From positions 85,023 through 149,022 of the forward strand of contig NZ_JAPYPS010000003.1 in assembly GCF_029937575.1 (NCBI RefSeq): DNA of 64,000 nt, in the 5' to 3' direction. Below are positions 1-8,623 of this stretch, piece by piece (the stretch's first letter is position 1; each line of letters begins with the position of its first letter). The translations under genes were made by a program, and so were the position numbers. The stretch is from Nocardioides sp. (GTDB lineage: Bacteria; Actinomycetota; Actinomycetes; Propionibacteriales; Nocardioidaceae). A model generated the notes under the pieces. It saw only the letters and a list, made by a program, of their open reading frames with translations, was not told the origin of the DNA and made no database searches.

Positions 1-1014
1 GCCGCGCTGTCTCGCCCTCCGGTCGCCGGGGTGCCCGAGCTGCGCCAGTGGTTCGCCCAGGACCTCGCCGCCACCGCACCCGCCCACGTCAGCGCCCCGG
101 CGTCCGGCGACGTCATCGTGCTGCCGGGCAGCCAGAGCGGGCTCAGCTCGGCCTTCCGGGCACTGGTGCCCCGAGGCCGCCCCCTGCTGATGGAGTCGCC
201 CACCTACTGGGGCGCCATCCACGCGGCCGCGCAGGCGGGGGTCGAGGTGGTGCCCGTGCCGAGCGGCCCGCACGGCCCCGACCCGGCCCAGCTCGACCGT
301 GCCTTCGAGGAGAGCGGCGCCCGGCTGCTCTACGCCCAGCCCACCTACGCCAACCCGACCGGCGCCCAGTGGAGTCGGGACGTCGCCGAGGCGGTCCTGG
401 GCGTCGTACGGCGGCACGGGGCGTTCCTCCTGGAGGACGACTGGGCCCACGACCTCGGGATCGACACCGAGCCCGCACCCCTGGCAGCCCAGGACGACGC
501 CGGGCACGTGATCTACCTGCGCTCGCTCACCAAGACCGTCTCCCCGGCGATCCGGATCGCCGCGATCATCGCCCGCGGCCCGGCCCGGGAACGGATCCTG
601 GCCGACGCCGGGACCGGGTCGATGTACGTCAGCGGAGCGCTGCAGGCCGCCGCGCTCGACGTGGTGACCCAGCCCGGGTGGGAGCCCCACCTGCGCCGGG
701 TCCGGACCGCCCTTCGCGAGCGACGCGACCTGCTGCTGGCCAGCCTGCGCACCCACGCGCCCCTGGCGCACGTCGAGCACGTGCCGGCCGGCGGGCTCAA
801 CCTGTGGGCCCGGCTCCCCGACAGCACCCTCGTCGACGACCTCACCGAGCGGTGCCGCAGCCGGGGCCTGATGGTCGCCGCGGGCTCGGAGTGGTTCCCG
901 GCCGAGCCGTCGGGCCCCTACGTGCGGCTCAACTACTCGGGCCCACGACCGTCGGCGTTCGGCGAGGGCGCCCGCATCCTGGGCGAGGCGCTCGCGCAGG
1001 GGTCCGGAGCCTGA
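1..1014 (+). CDS. PLP-dependent aminotransferase domain, MocR/GntR-type regulator (5' truncated)
   Basis: The reading frame is open from the first base, so the gene starts outside the window; the GTG at 31 is probably internal. The visible 337 residues are a fold-type I aminotransferase domain: a GxPELR-like entry segment, a PTYANPTG motif near residue 115, and the Schiff-base lysine in SLTKTVSP (Lys at about residue 178 counting from base 1). In this arrangement the domain normally follows a winged-helix GntR DNA-binding domain, giving a PLP-sensing transcriptional regulator of the MocR group; a free aminotransferase is the alternative because the N-terminus is not visible. The neighbouring gene converges on it with six bases between the two stops. 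Confidence 0.75.
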   Translation, partial: AALSRPPVAGVPELRQWFAQDLAATAPAHVSAPASGDVIVLPGSQSGLSSAFRALVPRGRPLLMESPTYWGAIHAAAQAGVEVVPVPSGPHGPDPAQLDRAFEESGARLLYAQPTYANPTGAQWSRDVAEAVLGVVRRHGAFLLEDDWAHDLGIDTEPAPLAAQDDAGHVIYLRSLTKTVSPAIRIAAIIARGPARERILADAGTGSMYVSGALQAAALDVVTQPGWEPHLRRVRTALRERRDLLLASLRTHAPLAHVEHVPAGGLNLWARLPDSTLVDDLTERCRSRGLMVAAGSEWFPAEPSGPYVRLNYSGPRPSAFGEGARILGEALAQGSGA

Positions 1015-1020
1015 GCCGTC

Positions 1021-2223
1021 TCAGCGCTCGACCAGCCCCCCGCCGTACGACGCCGCGACGGCGCGCAGCCGCGCGCGGGTCACGTCGGCGACCGTGGCGT
1101 ACCCGGCGTTGGCGGCGTTCGACCCGGCTCGCGTCGGCTCCGCGGAGTTGATGCTCAGGCAGGTGCGCGTGCCGCTGTCGGCGACGTTGGCCAGGGCGAC
1201 GGCGTGACCGGTCGTGCCGGAGCCGGCGAAGAAGTCGAGCACGCGCGCGTCGTTCGGCATGGTGGTCAGGATCCGGCGGATCAGCCCCGTCGGCTTGGGC
1301 GACTCGAAGAGGTGGCCGACCAGTGCCTTGAGCTCGGCCACGGCCGTGTCGGTCGAGCCGATCTCCTCGCTGAGCCAGATCGTGCGCAGCTTCTTGCGGC
1401 GTCCGGGCTCGAGCCAGTCCTTCTGGAAGAGGTCGACGCGCTCGCCGAGGCGCGTGCGGACCCGACGACACACGAGGTCGTCGGGTCGCTCGTCGACCAG
1501 CCGGGCGCTCCATCGCCACACCGCCGGGGTGCCGTCGCCGAACACCGGCAGGATCTCCTGACCCCCCGCGAACGGGGCCGAGCGCACCGTCCCCGAGTCC
1601 GGGTCGCCGTACAACGCGTAGTGCATGGTCGGCGCGGTGACCGGGTTGAACTTCTTGTTGGTGTTGCGCAGCGGCAGCCGTCGGTAGCGGCGCGGCTCGC
1701 CGGGATCCTCGAGCGGGAAGTCGCGCGGATCGACCGCGTCGGGGCTCGACGGGTCGAGCACGCAGGTCGCCGCGTCGCGCGCGTAGGCCAGCAGGTACTC
1801 GTGGTTGACGGCGAACCCCTTGCCCAGCTGGCGCCCCTTGGCGTTGAGGTTGACCACGATCTGCGCCAGCAGGTTGGCCTCGCCGAAGACCTCGTCCATC
1901 AGCAGGCGCAGGTGAGCCGCCTCGTTGTCGTCGATGCTCACGAAGATCGCGCCGGACTCGGCCAGCACGCGCCGCGCCTCGACGAGCCGCGGTCGCATCA
2001 TCGCCGTCCAGGCCTCGTGCCGGCCCCGACGACCGGCCTGACCGGCGCCCGCGGGGACCCGGTCGACGTACACGAAGTCGTTGCCGGTGTTGTACGGCGG
2101 ATCGATGTAGACCAGGTCGTACGACGCCTCGTCCAGGCCGGCGAGTACGTCGAGGTTGTCGCCCTCGGCGAAGGCGTTCCAGACGGCGCCCTCGGCACCC
2201 GACCCACTTTCGACTACCGGCAC
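1021..2223 (-). CDS. beta-class N6-adenine DNA methyltransferase, type III Mod-like, apparently solitary
   Basis: Transfers a methyl group from S-adenosylmethionine to adenine in DNA. The order of motifs is that of the beta class: the catalytic DPPYNTGN at residues 41-48, a Mod-like NHEYLLAYARD segment in the middle, and the AdoMet-binding DFFAGSGTTGH at about 330-340. About 400 residues, shorter than typical type III Mod proteins. The open frame runs far upstream through the next gene on the other strand; the GTG at 2223 was chosen because it directly precedes the conserved core and leaves a ten-base gap to the divergent gene. No restriction subunit (Res) lies in the window, so this is either an orphan methyltransferase or has a distant partner. 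Confidence 0.8.
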   Translation of the reverse strand: MPVVESGSGAEGAVWNAFAEGDNLDVLAGLDEASYDLVYIDPPYNTGNDFVYVDRVPAGAGQAGRRGRHEAWTAMMRPRLVEARRVLAESGAIFVSIDDNEAAHLRLLMDEVFGEANLLAQIVVNLNAKGRQLGKGFAVNHEYLLAYARDAATCVLDPSSPDAVDPRDFPLEDPGEPRRYRRLPLRNTNKKFNPVTAPTMHYALYGDPDSGTVRSAPFAGGQEILPVFGDGTPAVWRWSARLVDERPDDLVCRRVRTRLGERVDLFQKDWLEPGRRKKLRTIWLSEEIGSTDTAVAELKALVGHLFESPKPTGLIRRILTTMPNDARVLDFFAGSGTTGHAVALANVADSGTRTCLSINSAEPTRAGSNAANAGYATVADVTRARLRAVAASYGGGLVER

Positions 2224-2232
2224 CGCGCCATC

Positions 2233-2979
2233 ATGGACGACATGGCCCTCGCCCGCGAACGCGAACGCACCATCACGGTGCTCTCGATCGTGGTGACCCT
2301 GGTCGTGGTCGGCGGCTACGTGGCGTTCGGCAACAGCCCGGTGAGCGTGCAGCTGCGCTCGCTGTTCGGCGTCGACGACCGGCTCCGCCCGGCGGTCGAG
2401 GCCGACGCCAACGGTGACTACGCGTTCCTGGAGACCCGCAGCAACGGCAGCCCGCTCGGGTTCAGCCCGTGCCGGGAGATCGGCTACGTGGTCAACCCGG
2501 CCGGCGCCCCGGACAACTGGGCCGAGCTCGTCTCGATCGCGGTGCGCGAGGTCAGCGAGGCCACCGGTCTCCAGTTCGAGGACGAGGGCGTCACCGACGA
2601 TCGCAGCTTCTCCGAGCGCATCGACTCCTCCGGCAACGCCGAGCCGGTGATCATCGCCTGGGCCGACGACAGCGAGGTCGACGCGCTGGCCGACGACGTC
2701 GCCGGCGTGGGCGGCCCCACGGTGATCCAGCGCGGCAACCTGCGCTCCTTCGCCAGCGGTTCGGTCATCCTCGACACCGACATCACCGACCGCCTCGACC
2801 GGCAGATCGGCGGCGGCAACGCCCAGCTCGGGCTGCTGCTGCACGAGCTCGGCCACCTCGTCGGCCTCGACCACGTCGACGACCCCAACGAGCTGATGTA
2901 CCCCACGGCCACCTCGATGACGGCTTTCGGTCCGGGCGACCTGCAGGGGCTGTCGTTGCTGGGCGCCATCCCCTGCTGA
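2233..2979 (+). CDS. membrane-anchored zinc metalloprotease, matrixin-like
   Basis: A 248-residue protein with one hydrophobic segment at about residues 14-34, placing the rest outside the membrane. The C-terminal part holds the extended zinc motif HELGHLVGLDH (His204, Glu205, His208, His214) followed by an ELMYPT Met-turn, as in metzincins of the matrixin type. The Gly before the third ligand and the Met-turn make this more specific than a bare HExxH match. Substrate unknown. It is divergent from the methyltransferase with only ten bases between the proposed starts, so one of the two starts may be slightly wrong. Confidence 0.8.
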   Translation: MDDMALARERERTITVLSIVVTLVVVGGYVAFGNSPVSVQLRSLFGVDDRLRPAVEADANGDYAFLETRSNGSPLGFSPCREIGYVVNPAGAPDNWAELVSIAVREVSEATGLQFEDEGVTDDRSFSERIDSSGNAEPVIIAWADDSEVDALADDVAGVGGPTVIQRGNLRSFASGSVILDTDITDRLDRQIGGGNAQLGLLLHELGHLVGLDHVDDPNELMYPTATSMTAFGPGDLQGLSLLGAIPC

Positions 2980-3055
2980 CGACCTCCCGGTGACCGACCG
3001 GTAACTTCCTCCGCCGCGAGGTGTGACTTCGTGCACAGTCACTCGTTGAAGAGAC

Positions 3056-4642
3056 ATGCTTACCCGCACCGCACGCCTGCTCGGCGGCGTCCTCGTCACC
3101 TCCGTCCTCGCCGTCGTCCCCAGCACCGGCGACGCCACGGCCGCGCCCGTCGGCGGCGCGGCAGCCGGCAGCGCCACGGCCAAGCCCGCCCCGGTCACGA
3201 CCGTCGACGGATGCATCAAGAGCAAGCCCGAGCCGGGCACGAAGGCCAAGATCGACCTCTGCTACACCTACTTCAAGCCCGCCGGTGCCAACCGGCGGCA
3301 GCGAGTGCCGATGATCATGCACAGCCACGGCTGGGGCGGCTCGCGCACCGAATCGGCGCGGGCCTTCAAGACGTTCACCGACGCCGGGTACGGCGTGCTC
3401 TCCTTCGACCAGCGCGGGTTCGGCGAGTCCGGCGGCCACGCCCACGTCGAGGACCCGACCCTCGAGGGGGTCGACGTCCGCAAGCTGGTGCGCCTGGTGA
3501 GCGAGCTGCGCTGGGTCCAGCAGGACGGGCGCGGCGACCCGCGCCTGGGCGCGATCGGCGGCTCGTACGGCGGCGGCTACCAGTTCGTGGGCGCCTTCGA
3601 GGAGCTGCGGGTGAAGGGCAAGCCCGTCTTCGACGCCCTGGCGCCGGAGATCACCTGGAACGACGTCTCCGACAGCCTCGCTCCCGAGGGCGTCGTCCGC
3701 ACCGAGTGGGCCCTGCTGCTGAGCGCCGCCTCGGTGCCGACCGACGCCCTGCCCACGTCGGTCTACAAGGCGCTCCTGGAGGGTGCCGCCACCGGCACGT
3801 ACCCCGACGGCTCGCTGCCCGGCACCGAGGACCTGGTCACCTTCTTCGAGAAGAACGGACCGAGGTGGCACGTCGATCACGGCCGCCGACTGCCGATCCC
3901 CGTGCTCTTCGGCCAAGGCACCACCGACGGTCTCTTCCCGCTTCAGCAGGGCCTGCGCAACTGGCGCACCGCGATCACCAAGCAGGCCCGCAAGCAGAGC
4001 ATCTTCGTCGCCTACAACGGCGGCCACGTGCTGCCCTCGGTGCTGCCCCAGGGCGTCAACGTCACCTCCGACCCGTGCAGCAAGCGGCTGACCGGAGGTG
4101 ACTTCGAGAAGCTCTCGATCCGGTTCTTCGACGAGCAGCTCAAGGGACGCGACCGCGGTCTGGGCGGCTACGGCAAGCTCCACCTGGCGACGGCGGCCAA
4201 CGACTGCGTGACGGTGAAGAGGGTCAAGGCCACCAGGAGCGTCGACCTCGGCACGGTGGCGAGCACGACGGCCGCGGGGGCACCGATCCCCTACGAGATC
4301 GCCGAGGGACCGGTGACCGTCGCCGGCACGCCGTACCTCACCGGCGACGTGACGGCGCTGGGCGTGCAGAACCGTGCCTTCTACGGCCTGGCGATCGGCG
4401 CCTCCCCGCTCGACGCCCACCTCGTGCAGAACAACGTCCTGCCGCTGAGCGAGGACCTGCCGGTGACCGGCGTCGCGCGGCGCATCGATCTCCCGTCGGT
4501 GTCGGTGAGGGTCCCGAAAGGCCAGCACCTCTACCTGCTCGCCTCGCCCATCAGTGACACCTTCGTGGGGATGGGGTCGCGGGTCCCCGGGCTGATCACG
4601 ATCGCCGACACGACGGTGCACCTCCCCGTCGTACGCCGCTGA
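3056..4642 (+). CDS. secreted alpha/beta hydrolase, X-Pro dipeptidyl-peptidase (S15/CocE)-like
   Basis: A 528-residue exported protein: residues 1-30 form a signal peptide (MLTRTARLLGG, then a hydrophobic stretch ending in ATAAP). The hydrolase core carries an HSHGWGG oxyanion segment, the nucleophile elbow GGSYGGGY (Ser170), a TTDGLFP segment that should hold the acid, and a YNGGHV segment with the catalytic His. The C-terminal part is a beta-rich extension as in S15 peptidases and cocaine-esterase-like proteins. Actual substrate (proline dipeptide, ester or other) cannot be read from the sequence. The next gene follows 18 bases later on the same strand but has its own promoter-like hexamer. 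Confidence 0.8.
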   Translation: MLTRTARLLGGVLVTSVLAVVPSTGDATAAPVGGAAAGSATAKPAPVTTVDGCIKSKPEPGTKAKIDLCYTYFKPAGANRRQRVPMIMHSHGWGGSRTESARAFKTFTDAGYGVLSFDQRGFGESGGHAHVEDPTLEGVDVRKLVRLVSELRWVQQDGRGDPRLGAIGGSYGGGYQFVGAFEELRVKGKPVFDALAPEITWNDVSDSLAPEGVVRTEWALLLSAASVPTDALPTSVYKALLEGAATGTYPDGSLPGTEDLVTFFEKNGPRWHVDHGRRLPIPVLFGQGTTDGLFPLQQGLRNWRTAITKQARKQSIFVAYNGGHVLPSVLPQGVNVTSDPCSKRLTGGDFEKLSIRFFDEQLKGRDRGLGGYGKLHLATAANDCVTVKRVKATRSVDLGTVASTTAAGAPIPYEIAEGPVTVAGTPYLTGDVTALGVQNRAFYGLAIGASPLDAHLVQNNVLPLSEDLPVTGVARRIDLPSVSVRVPKGQHLYLLASPISDTFVGMGSRVPGLITIADTTVHLPVVRR

Positions 4643-4648
4643 GGTCCT

Positions 4649-4654
4649 TACCCT
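4649..4654 (+). promoter_or_regulatory. -10 hexamer TACCCT, leaderless start
   Basis: TACCCT fits TANNNT and ends six bases before the GTG at 4661, so transcription would start at or next to the start codon. It supports GTG 4661 as the start of the glycosidase. Confidence 0.5.
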
Positions 4655-4660
4655 GAGCGG

Positions 4661-5989
4661 GTGCGACCCTTCCCCTCGCTCGTGCTTGCCTGCCTGCCCG
4701 TGATCATCGCGCCGGCGGCCCTGGCCGCGCCCGCTCACCTCGCCCAGCCCGCCGGTCCGAGTGCGGAGCCCGCACCGTGGTCGGTGCGCGCCGACGCCTC
4801 CGATCGTCCCGACGGCGCGAAGGCGCCCGGTGCCACTCCCCTGGCCGAGGCGCTACGGGCCGCCACCACCGAGGGCGACGTCCCGCAGACCAGCGACGGC
4901 GTCCAGGGCCCGGTGGCCCGGCCCCGCAACGTCGCCCCACGGGGACCCGGCGACGAGTCCGTACGGCGGCACTGGCGCGTGGCGCCCGGCGTCACCGCGA
5001 CCGTCTGGGACGAGCGCGACGAGCGCGGCCCCATCCGAGCCAACCTGCTGACCATCGACTGGGAGCAGCCCGGCATCGGCATCGACTACGCCAACGACGG
5101 CCGCGTCAACCGCACCGCGACCCTCAGCGCCATCCTGACGCGGGACAAGGCGATCGCCGGGGTCAACGGCGACTTCTTCGACATCGGCGACACCGGGGCA
5201 CCCCTCGGCGTCGGGCGCGACCGCCAGCGCGGCCTGCTGCACGGTCGGCTGAGCGGCTGGAACTCCGCCTTCAGCTTCGACCAGGACGGGCGCCCGCAGA
5301 TCGGGCCGCTTCCGGTCACCACCACCATCAAGCAGCGTCCGGGCATCACGATCACCAACGTCAACTCGCCCTCGGTGGCCGTCGCCGGCATTGGCCTGTA
5401 CACACCGTCGTGGGGCACGACGTCCGGCTACCGGATCACCGACGGGCAGCAGTCCAACGTGCGGATGGTGCGGATCAAGGGCGGCAAGGTCATCCGCAAC
5501 ACCACCAAGCTGCCCTCGGGCACCACGTTCAAGGGCCGGATGCTGGTCGGTCGAGGCCAGGGCGCGGACGCCCTCAAGAAGCTGAGGAAGGGCGCACCGG
5601 TCACCTTCGTCTCGCGCGCCTCCGGCTCCCCGGCGATGGCGATCACCGGCAACCAGTTCCTCATCGACGACGGGGTGGTCCGGGTCGTCGACGACCGCGA
5701 GCTCCACCCGCGCACGGCGATCGGCATCGACCGCGACACCCACACGATCCTGCTCCTCGTCGTCGACGGCCGGCAGAGCTTCAGCCGCGGCTACACGATG
5801 GTCGAGATGGCCGCCCTGATGCAGGACCTCGGCGCCGACGAGGCGCTCAACCTCGATGGTGGCGGCTCCTCGACGATGATCGCGAAGCGACCCAACGGCA
5901 GGGTCAAGGTGATCAACTCGCCCTCCGACGGCCGCGAGCGGCACGTCGCCAACGCCGTGTCGGTGACCTACACGGCACCGGCGCGATGA
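4661..5989 (+). CDS. exported phosphodiester glycosidase family protein (NAGPA/DUF2233)
   Basis: A 442-residue protein with a signal peptide (about residues 1-27, cleavage near ALAAPA) and a low-complexity linker to about residue 95. The rest is a phosphodiester glycosidase domain of the NAGPA type: AGVNGDFFD near residue 170, ATAIGIDRD-like segment (here RTAIGIDRD) near 350, and the family hallmark EALNLDGGGSSTM near 400, ending in ERHVANAVSV. Members cleave or bind N-acetylglucosamine phosphodiester linkages, which suggests a role in cell-wall glycopolymer or exopolysaccharide turnover. GTG start. The gene ends 15 bases before the convergent lipoprotein gene. Confidence 0.85.
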   Translation: MRPFPSLVLACLPVIIAPAALAAPAHLAQPAGPSAEPAPWSVRADASDRPDGAKAPGATPLAEALRAATTEGDVPQTSDGVQGPVARPRNVAPRGPGDESVRRHWRVAPGVTATVWDERDERGPIRANLLTIDWEQPGIGIDYANDGRVNRTATLSAILTRDKAIAGVNGDFFDIGDTGAPLGVGRDRQRGLLHGRLSGWNSAFSFDQDGRPQIGPLPVTTTIKQRPGITITNVNSPSVAVAGIGLYTPSWGTTSGYRITDGQQSNVRMVRIKGGKVIRNTTKLPSGTTFKGRMLVGRGQGADALKKLRKGAPVTFVSRASGSPAMAITGNQFLIDDGVVRVVDDRELHPRTAIGIDRDTHTILLLVVDGRQSFSRGYTMVEMAALMQDLGADEALNLDGGGSSTMIAKRPNGRVKVINSPSDGRERHVANAVSVTYTAPAR

Positions 5990-6004
5990 GGCTCCCGGCT
6001 CCGG

Positions 6005-6532
6005 TCAGCTGATCGCGACCAGGGCCACGGTGGTCACCGGCGCCAGGCACTCCTGGAGCGGCTTGGCCACCTTCTCCGGCGTCACCAGGTAGCCGGCCTC
6101 GCCCTCCTCGACGAAGACCCCCGGCGATACGTCGCAACCGATGGACACGACCGCGGCCCACAGGTCCCCCTCGTAGGAGGCGGAGGTGGCGTCGTTGCGG
6201 ACCTCGTCGGCGAAGGAGTCGAGGCGGAACTGCGACACGAACGTGTCGAGCTCGTCGGGGGTGCCGACCGGGGTGAGCATCGGCGACACCGTGCCGCCCG
6301 CGGCGGTCTCGCTGGGCAGGCTCACGACCTCGTAGTCGACCGGCTCCTCGGCGTCGCCGTCGGTCTGCGACCCGCTGTCCGGCCCCTCCGTCGGGTCGGC
6401 GGGCGACGTGGCCGGGTCGCTTCCCGTGCTGTCGGTCGGCTGAAGACCGGGAACCTGCTCCCCGGCGCAGCCGGCGAGCAGCAGCACGGTGGAGAGGACC
6501 AGGGCCAGGGAGGATCCGAGAGTTCGTCGCAT
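6005..6532 (-). CDS. putative lipoprotein, function unknown
   Basis: A 175-residue protein beginning with a lipoprotein signal: MRRTLGS, a hydrophobic run, then the lipobox LLAGC with the acceptor Cys at about residue 22. A Ser/Thr/Asp/Pro-rich linker (residues 30-65) is followed by a compact domain of about 100 residues containing one Cys in SIGCDVSPG. No family recognised. A TACCGT hexamer lies nine bases upstream of the ATG, so it probably has its own promoter. Confidence 0.75.
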   Translation of the reverse strand: MRRTLGSSLALVLSTVLLLAGCAGEQVPGLQPTDSTGSDPATSPADPTEGPDSGSQTDGDAEEPVDYEVVSLPSETAAGGTVSPMLTPVGTPDELDTFVSQFRLDSFADEVRNDATSASYEGDLWAAVVSIGCDVSPGVFVEEGEAGYLVTPEKVAKPLQECLAPVTTVALVAIS

Positions 6533-6600
6533 GGTGTTTCGACGGTACTGCGCCCCGCCCGGTTCCCGCGATGGTCCGGGCGTGACGCGATGATGGTCCG

Positions 6601-7206
6601 ATGACCAGCTTCACCCGCGCCGAGCTCGAGTCGTTCCGCGACGCCGAGGTGCCCGACCTGCTGCCCGGTCCGGGCGACCCGGCGCTGCGCCTGCTGTTCG
6701 TCGGCATCAACCCGGGGCTGTGGACCGCGGCCACCTCCACCCACTTCGCCCACCCCGGCAACCGCTTCTACCCGGCCCTGCTGCGAGCGGGGATCCTCGA
6801 CTCCCCGGTCGACCCGGCCTCCGGCATGGTGGACGCCGACCGCGACCGGCTCCGGTCGGCGGGGATCGGGATCACCAACGTCGTCCGGCGCGCGACCGCC
6901 AAGGCCTCGGAGCTGGACCCGGAGGAGCTGCGGACCGGAGGGGCCGAGCTGGCGGCGCTGGTGCGCCGTACGCGCCCGACCGTGGTCGCCATCGCCGGCA
7001 TCACGGCGTACCGCACGGCCTTCGGGCACCCCAAGGCCGTGATGGGCCGGCAGCCGGACGGGATCGGTGGGCCCTTCGACGGCAGCGAGCTGTGGGTGGT
7101 GCCCAATCCCAGCGGCCTCAACGCCCACGAGACTGTCGAGACCCTCGCCGCTGCGTATGCCGAGCCGGCGCGAGCGGCGGGCGTGCTGGAGACCGGCGTG
7201 CTGTAG
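6601..7206 (+). CDS. mug: G/U mismatch-specific DNA glycosylase (Mug/TDG family)
   Basis: A 201-residue member of the uracil-DNA glycosylase superfamily that removes uracil or thymine from G:U/G:T mismatches by flipping out the base. The active-site loop LFVGINPG is at about residues 37-44, followed by HFAHPGNRFYPAL, which stacks the flipped base, and the second conserved loop PNPSGLNAH near residue 165 that contacts the opposite strand. Length agrees with the family (about 170-200). It is followed, before the convergent glgC, by an unusual palindromic repeat. Confidence 0.9.
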   Translation: MTSFTRAELESFRDAEVPDLLPGPGDPALRLLFVGINPGLWTAATSTHFAHPGNRFYPALLRAGILDSPVDPASGMVDADRDRLRSAGIGITNVVRRATAKASELDPEELRTGGAELAALVRRTRPTVVAIAGITAYRTAFGHPKAVMGRQPDGIGGPFDGSELWVVPNPSGLNAHETVETLAAAYAEPARAAGVLETGVL

Positions 7207-7220
7207 ACCCGCGTCGGCCC

Positions 7221-7252
7221 TGCCACAACGCCACAATTGTGGAGTTGTGGCA
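7221..7252. repeat. 32-bp nested palindrome, copy 1
   Basis: Outer arms TGCCACAAC (7221-7229) and GTTGTGGCA (7244-7252) are perfect reverse complements and enclose the 12-base perfect palindrome CCACAATTGTGG (7231-7242); only the single bases 7230/7243 do not pair. It lies between the convergent ends of mug and glgC. As RNA it could form a 16-pair stem with one mismatch, but there is no T-run, so it may be a repeat element or protein-binding site rather than a standard terminator. Confidence 0.75.
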
Positions 7253-7272
7253 TGCCCCCGGGGCCAGAACGT

Positions 7273-7294
7273 GTCACAACGGCACAATTGTGGG
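7273..7294. repeat. direct repeat of the 7221 element, copy 2
   Basis: Bases 7273-7294 match 7221-7242 with two differences (TG[C/T]CACAACG[C/G]CACAATTGTGG), exactly 52 bases downstream. The core CACAATTGTG remains a perfect palindrome, but the outer right arm seen in copy 1 is missing. Confidence 0.7.
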
Positions 7295-7337
7295 ATCTGG
7301 ACACCGAGAAGCCACCCGAGGCCAGGTCACACCACGA

Positions 7338-8576
7338 TCAGCCCGGGAACACCTGGTCCTTGCCGAGGACCGTCAGCCCGTCCTCGACCAGGAAGCCACG
7401 AGCCCGGTCGGCCTGCGCGTCGACCCCGATCTCGGCGCCGGGCGGGACGACGACGTTCTTGTCCAGGATCGCGTTGCGCACGACTGCTCCGGCGCCGACG
7501 GTGACGCCGTTCATCAGCACGGACCCGTCCACCGAGGCGCCCTCGCCGACGTGGACCGCCGGGGAGAGCACCGAGCGGTTGACGTGGCCACCGCTGACCA
7601 CCACCCCGGGCGAGAGGACCGCCTCGTCGACCTGGGACTCGCGCCCGCCGGAGGCGACGACCTTCGCCGGCGGCTGCGGCCCGTAGGAGGTGTAGATCGG
7701 CCAGTCGAAGTTGTAGAGGTTGAAGATCGGCAGGGGCGAGACGACGTCCATGTGGGCGGCGTAGTAAGAGCCGAGCGTCCCGACGTCGCGCCAGTAGCCC
7801 TTGTCGCGCTCGGTGGCGCCGGGCACGACGTTGTCCTGGTAGTCGTAGACGCCGGCCTGGTCGCGACGGACGAACGCCGGCACGATGTCGCCACCCATGT
7901 CGTGCTTCGAGCCCTCCGTCGTGGAGTCGCGGGTGACGGCCTCGACGAGCGCCTCGGCGTCGAAGACGTAGTTGCCCATCGAGGCGAGCACCTCGTGCGG
8001 GCTGTCGGGCAGCCCGGTGGGATCGGTCGGCTTCTCCAGGAATTCGCGGATCCGTCGCGGGTCGTCGGGCACGACGTCGATCACGCCGAACTGGTCGGCC
8101 AGCCCGATCGGTTGCCGGATCGCCGCCACCGTGCACCCGGCTCCGCTGGCGACGTGCTGGTCGACCATCTGGGAGAAGTCCATCCGGTAGACGTGGTCGG
8201 CGCCGACGACCACGACGATGTCGGGCTTCTCGTCCTTGATCAGGTTGAGCGACTGGTAGATCGCGTCGCCCGAGCCGAGGTACCAGTGCTTGCCGACGCG
8301 CTGCTGCGCCGGGACCGGCGCGACGTAGTTGCCGAGCATCGTCGACATCCGCCAGGTCTGGGTGACGTGCCGGTCGAGGCTGTGCGACTTGTACTGCGTC
8401 AGCACGACGACCTGAAGGTAGCCGGAGTTGACGACGTTGGAGAGCGCGAAGTCGATCAGCCGGTAGATGCCGGCGAAGGGCACCGCGGGCTTGGCCCGGT
8501 CGGCGGTCAGCGGCATCAGCCGCTTGCCCTCCCCGCCGGCGAGGACGATGGCCAGGACCTTCGGGCGCGCGCTCAC
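7338..8576 (-). CDS. glgC: glucose-1-phosphate adenylyltransferase
   Basis: Makes ADP-glucose from ATP and glucose 1-phosphate, the first committed step of bacterial alpha-glucan/glycogen synthesis. The 412-residue protein starts with the nucleotide-binding [14 protein letters not shown], followed by [16 protein letters not shown] (substrate/regulator-binding region), a central YRMDFSQM segment, and ends in a left-handed beta-helix of hexapeptide repeats. GTG 8576 was chosen over upstream in-frame starts because it places the glycine-rich loop about ten residues from the N-terminus and has a TACGTT hexamer six bases ahead. The glycogen synthase gene lies 0.9 kb away in the opposite direction. 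Confidence 0.95.
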   Translation of the reverse strand: MSARPKVLAIVLAGGEGKRLMPLTADRAKPAVPFAGIYRLIDFALSNVVNSGYLQVVVLTQYKSHSLDRHVTQTWRMSTMLGNYVAPVPAQQRVGKHWYLGSGDAIYQSLNLIKDEKPDIVVVVGADHVYRMDFSQMVDQHVASGAGCTVAAIRQPIGLADQFGVIDVVPDDPRRIREFLEKPTDPTGLPDSPHEVLASMGNYVFDAEALVEAVTRDSTTEGSKHDMGGDIVPAFVRRDQAGVYDYQDNVVPGATERDKGYWRDVGTLGSYYAAHMDVVSPLPIFNLYNFDWPIYTSYGPQPPAKVVASGGRESQVDEAVLSPGVVVSGGHVNRSVLSPAVHVGEGASVDGSVLMNGVTVGAGAVVRNAILDKNVVVPPGAEIGVDAQADRARGFLVEDGLTVLGKDQVFPG

Positions 8577-8582
8577 GTGCCC

Positions 8583-8588
8583 AACGTA
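8583..8588 (-). promoter_or_regulatory. -10 hexamer TACGTT, leaderless glgC start
   Basis: Read on the minus strand, TACGTT is followed by GGGCAC and then the GTG start of glgC at 8576. Confidence 0.5.
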
Positions 8589-8623
8589 CGCCGTCCACCT
8601 CCCGCGTGTGCTTGGGTTGCGCC

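Noticed and set aside
2224..3249. Long upstream extension of the methyltransferase frame on the minus strand
   Set aside because: It runs through a well-supported metalloprotease gene on the plus strand and has the His/Gly/Val-rich composition of an antisense shadow in GC-rich DNA.
2783..4738. 651-codon open frame on the minus strand
   Set aside because: Composition is that of a shadow of the S15-like hydrolase; no domain, signal or conserved motif.
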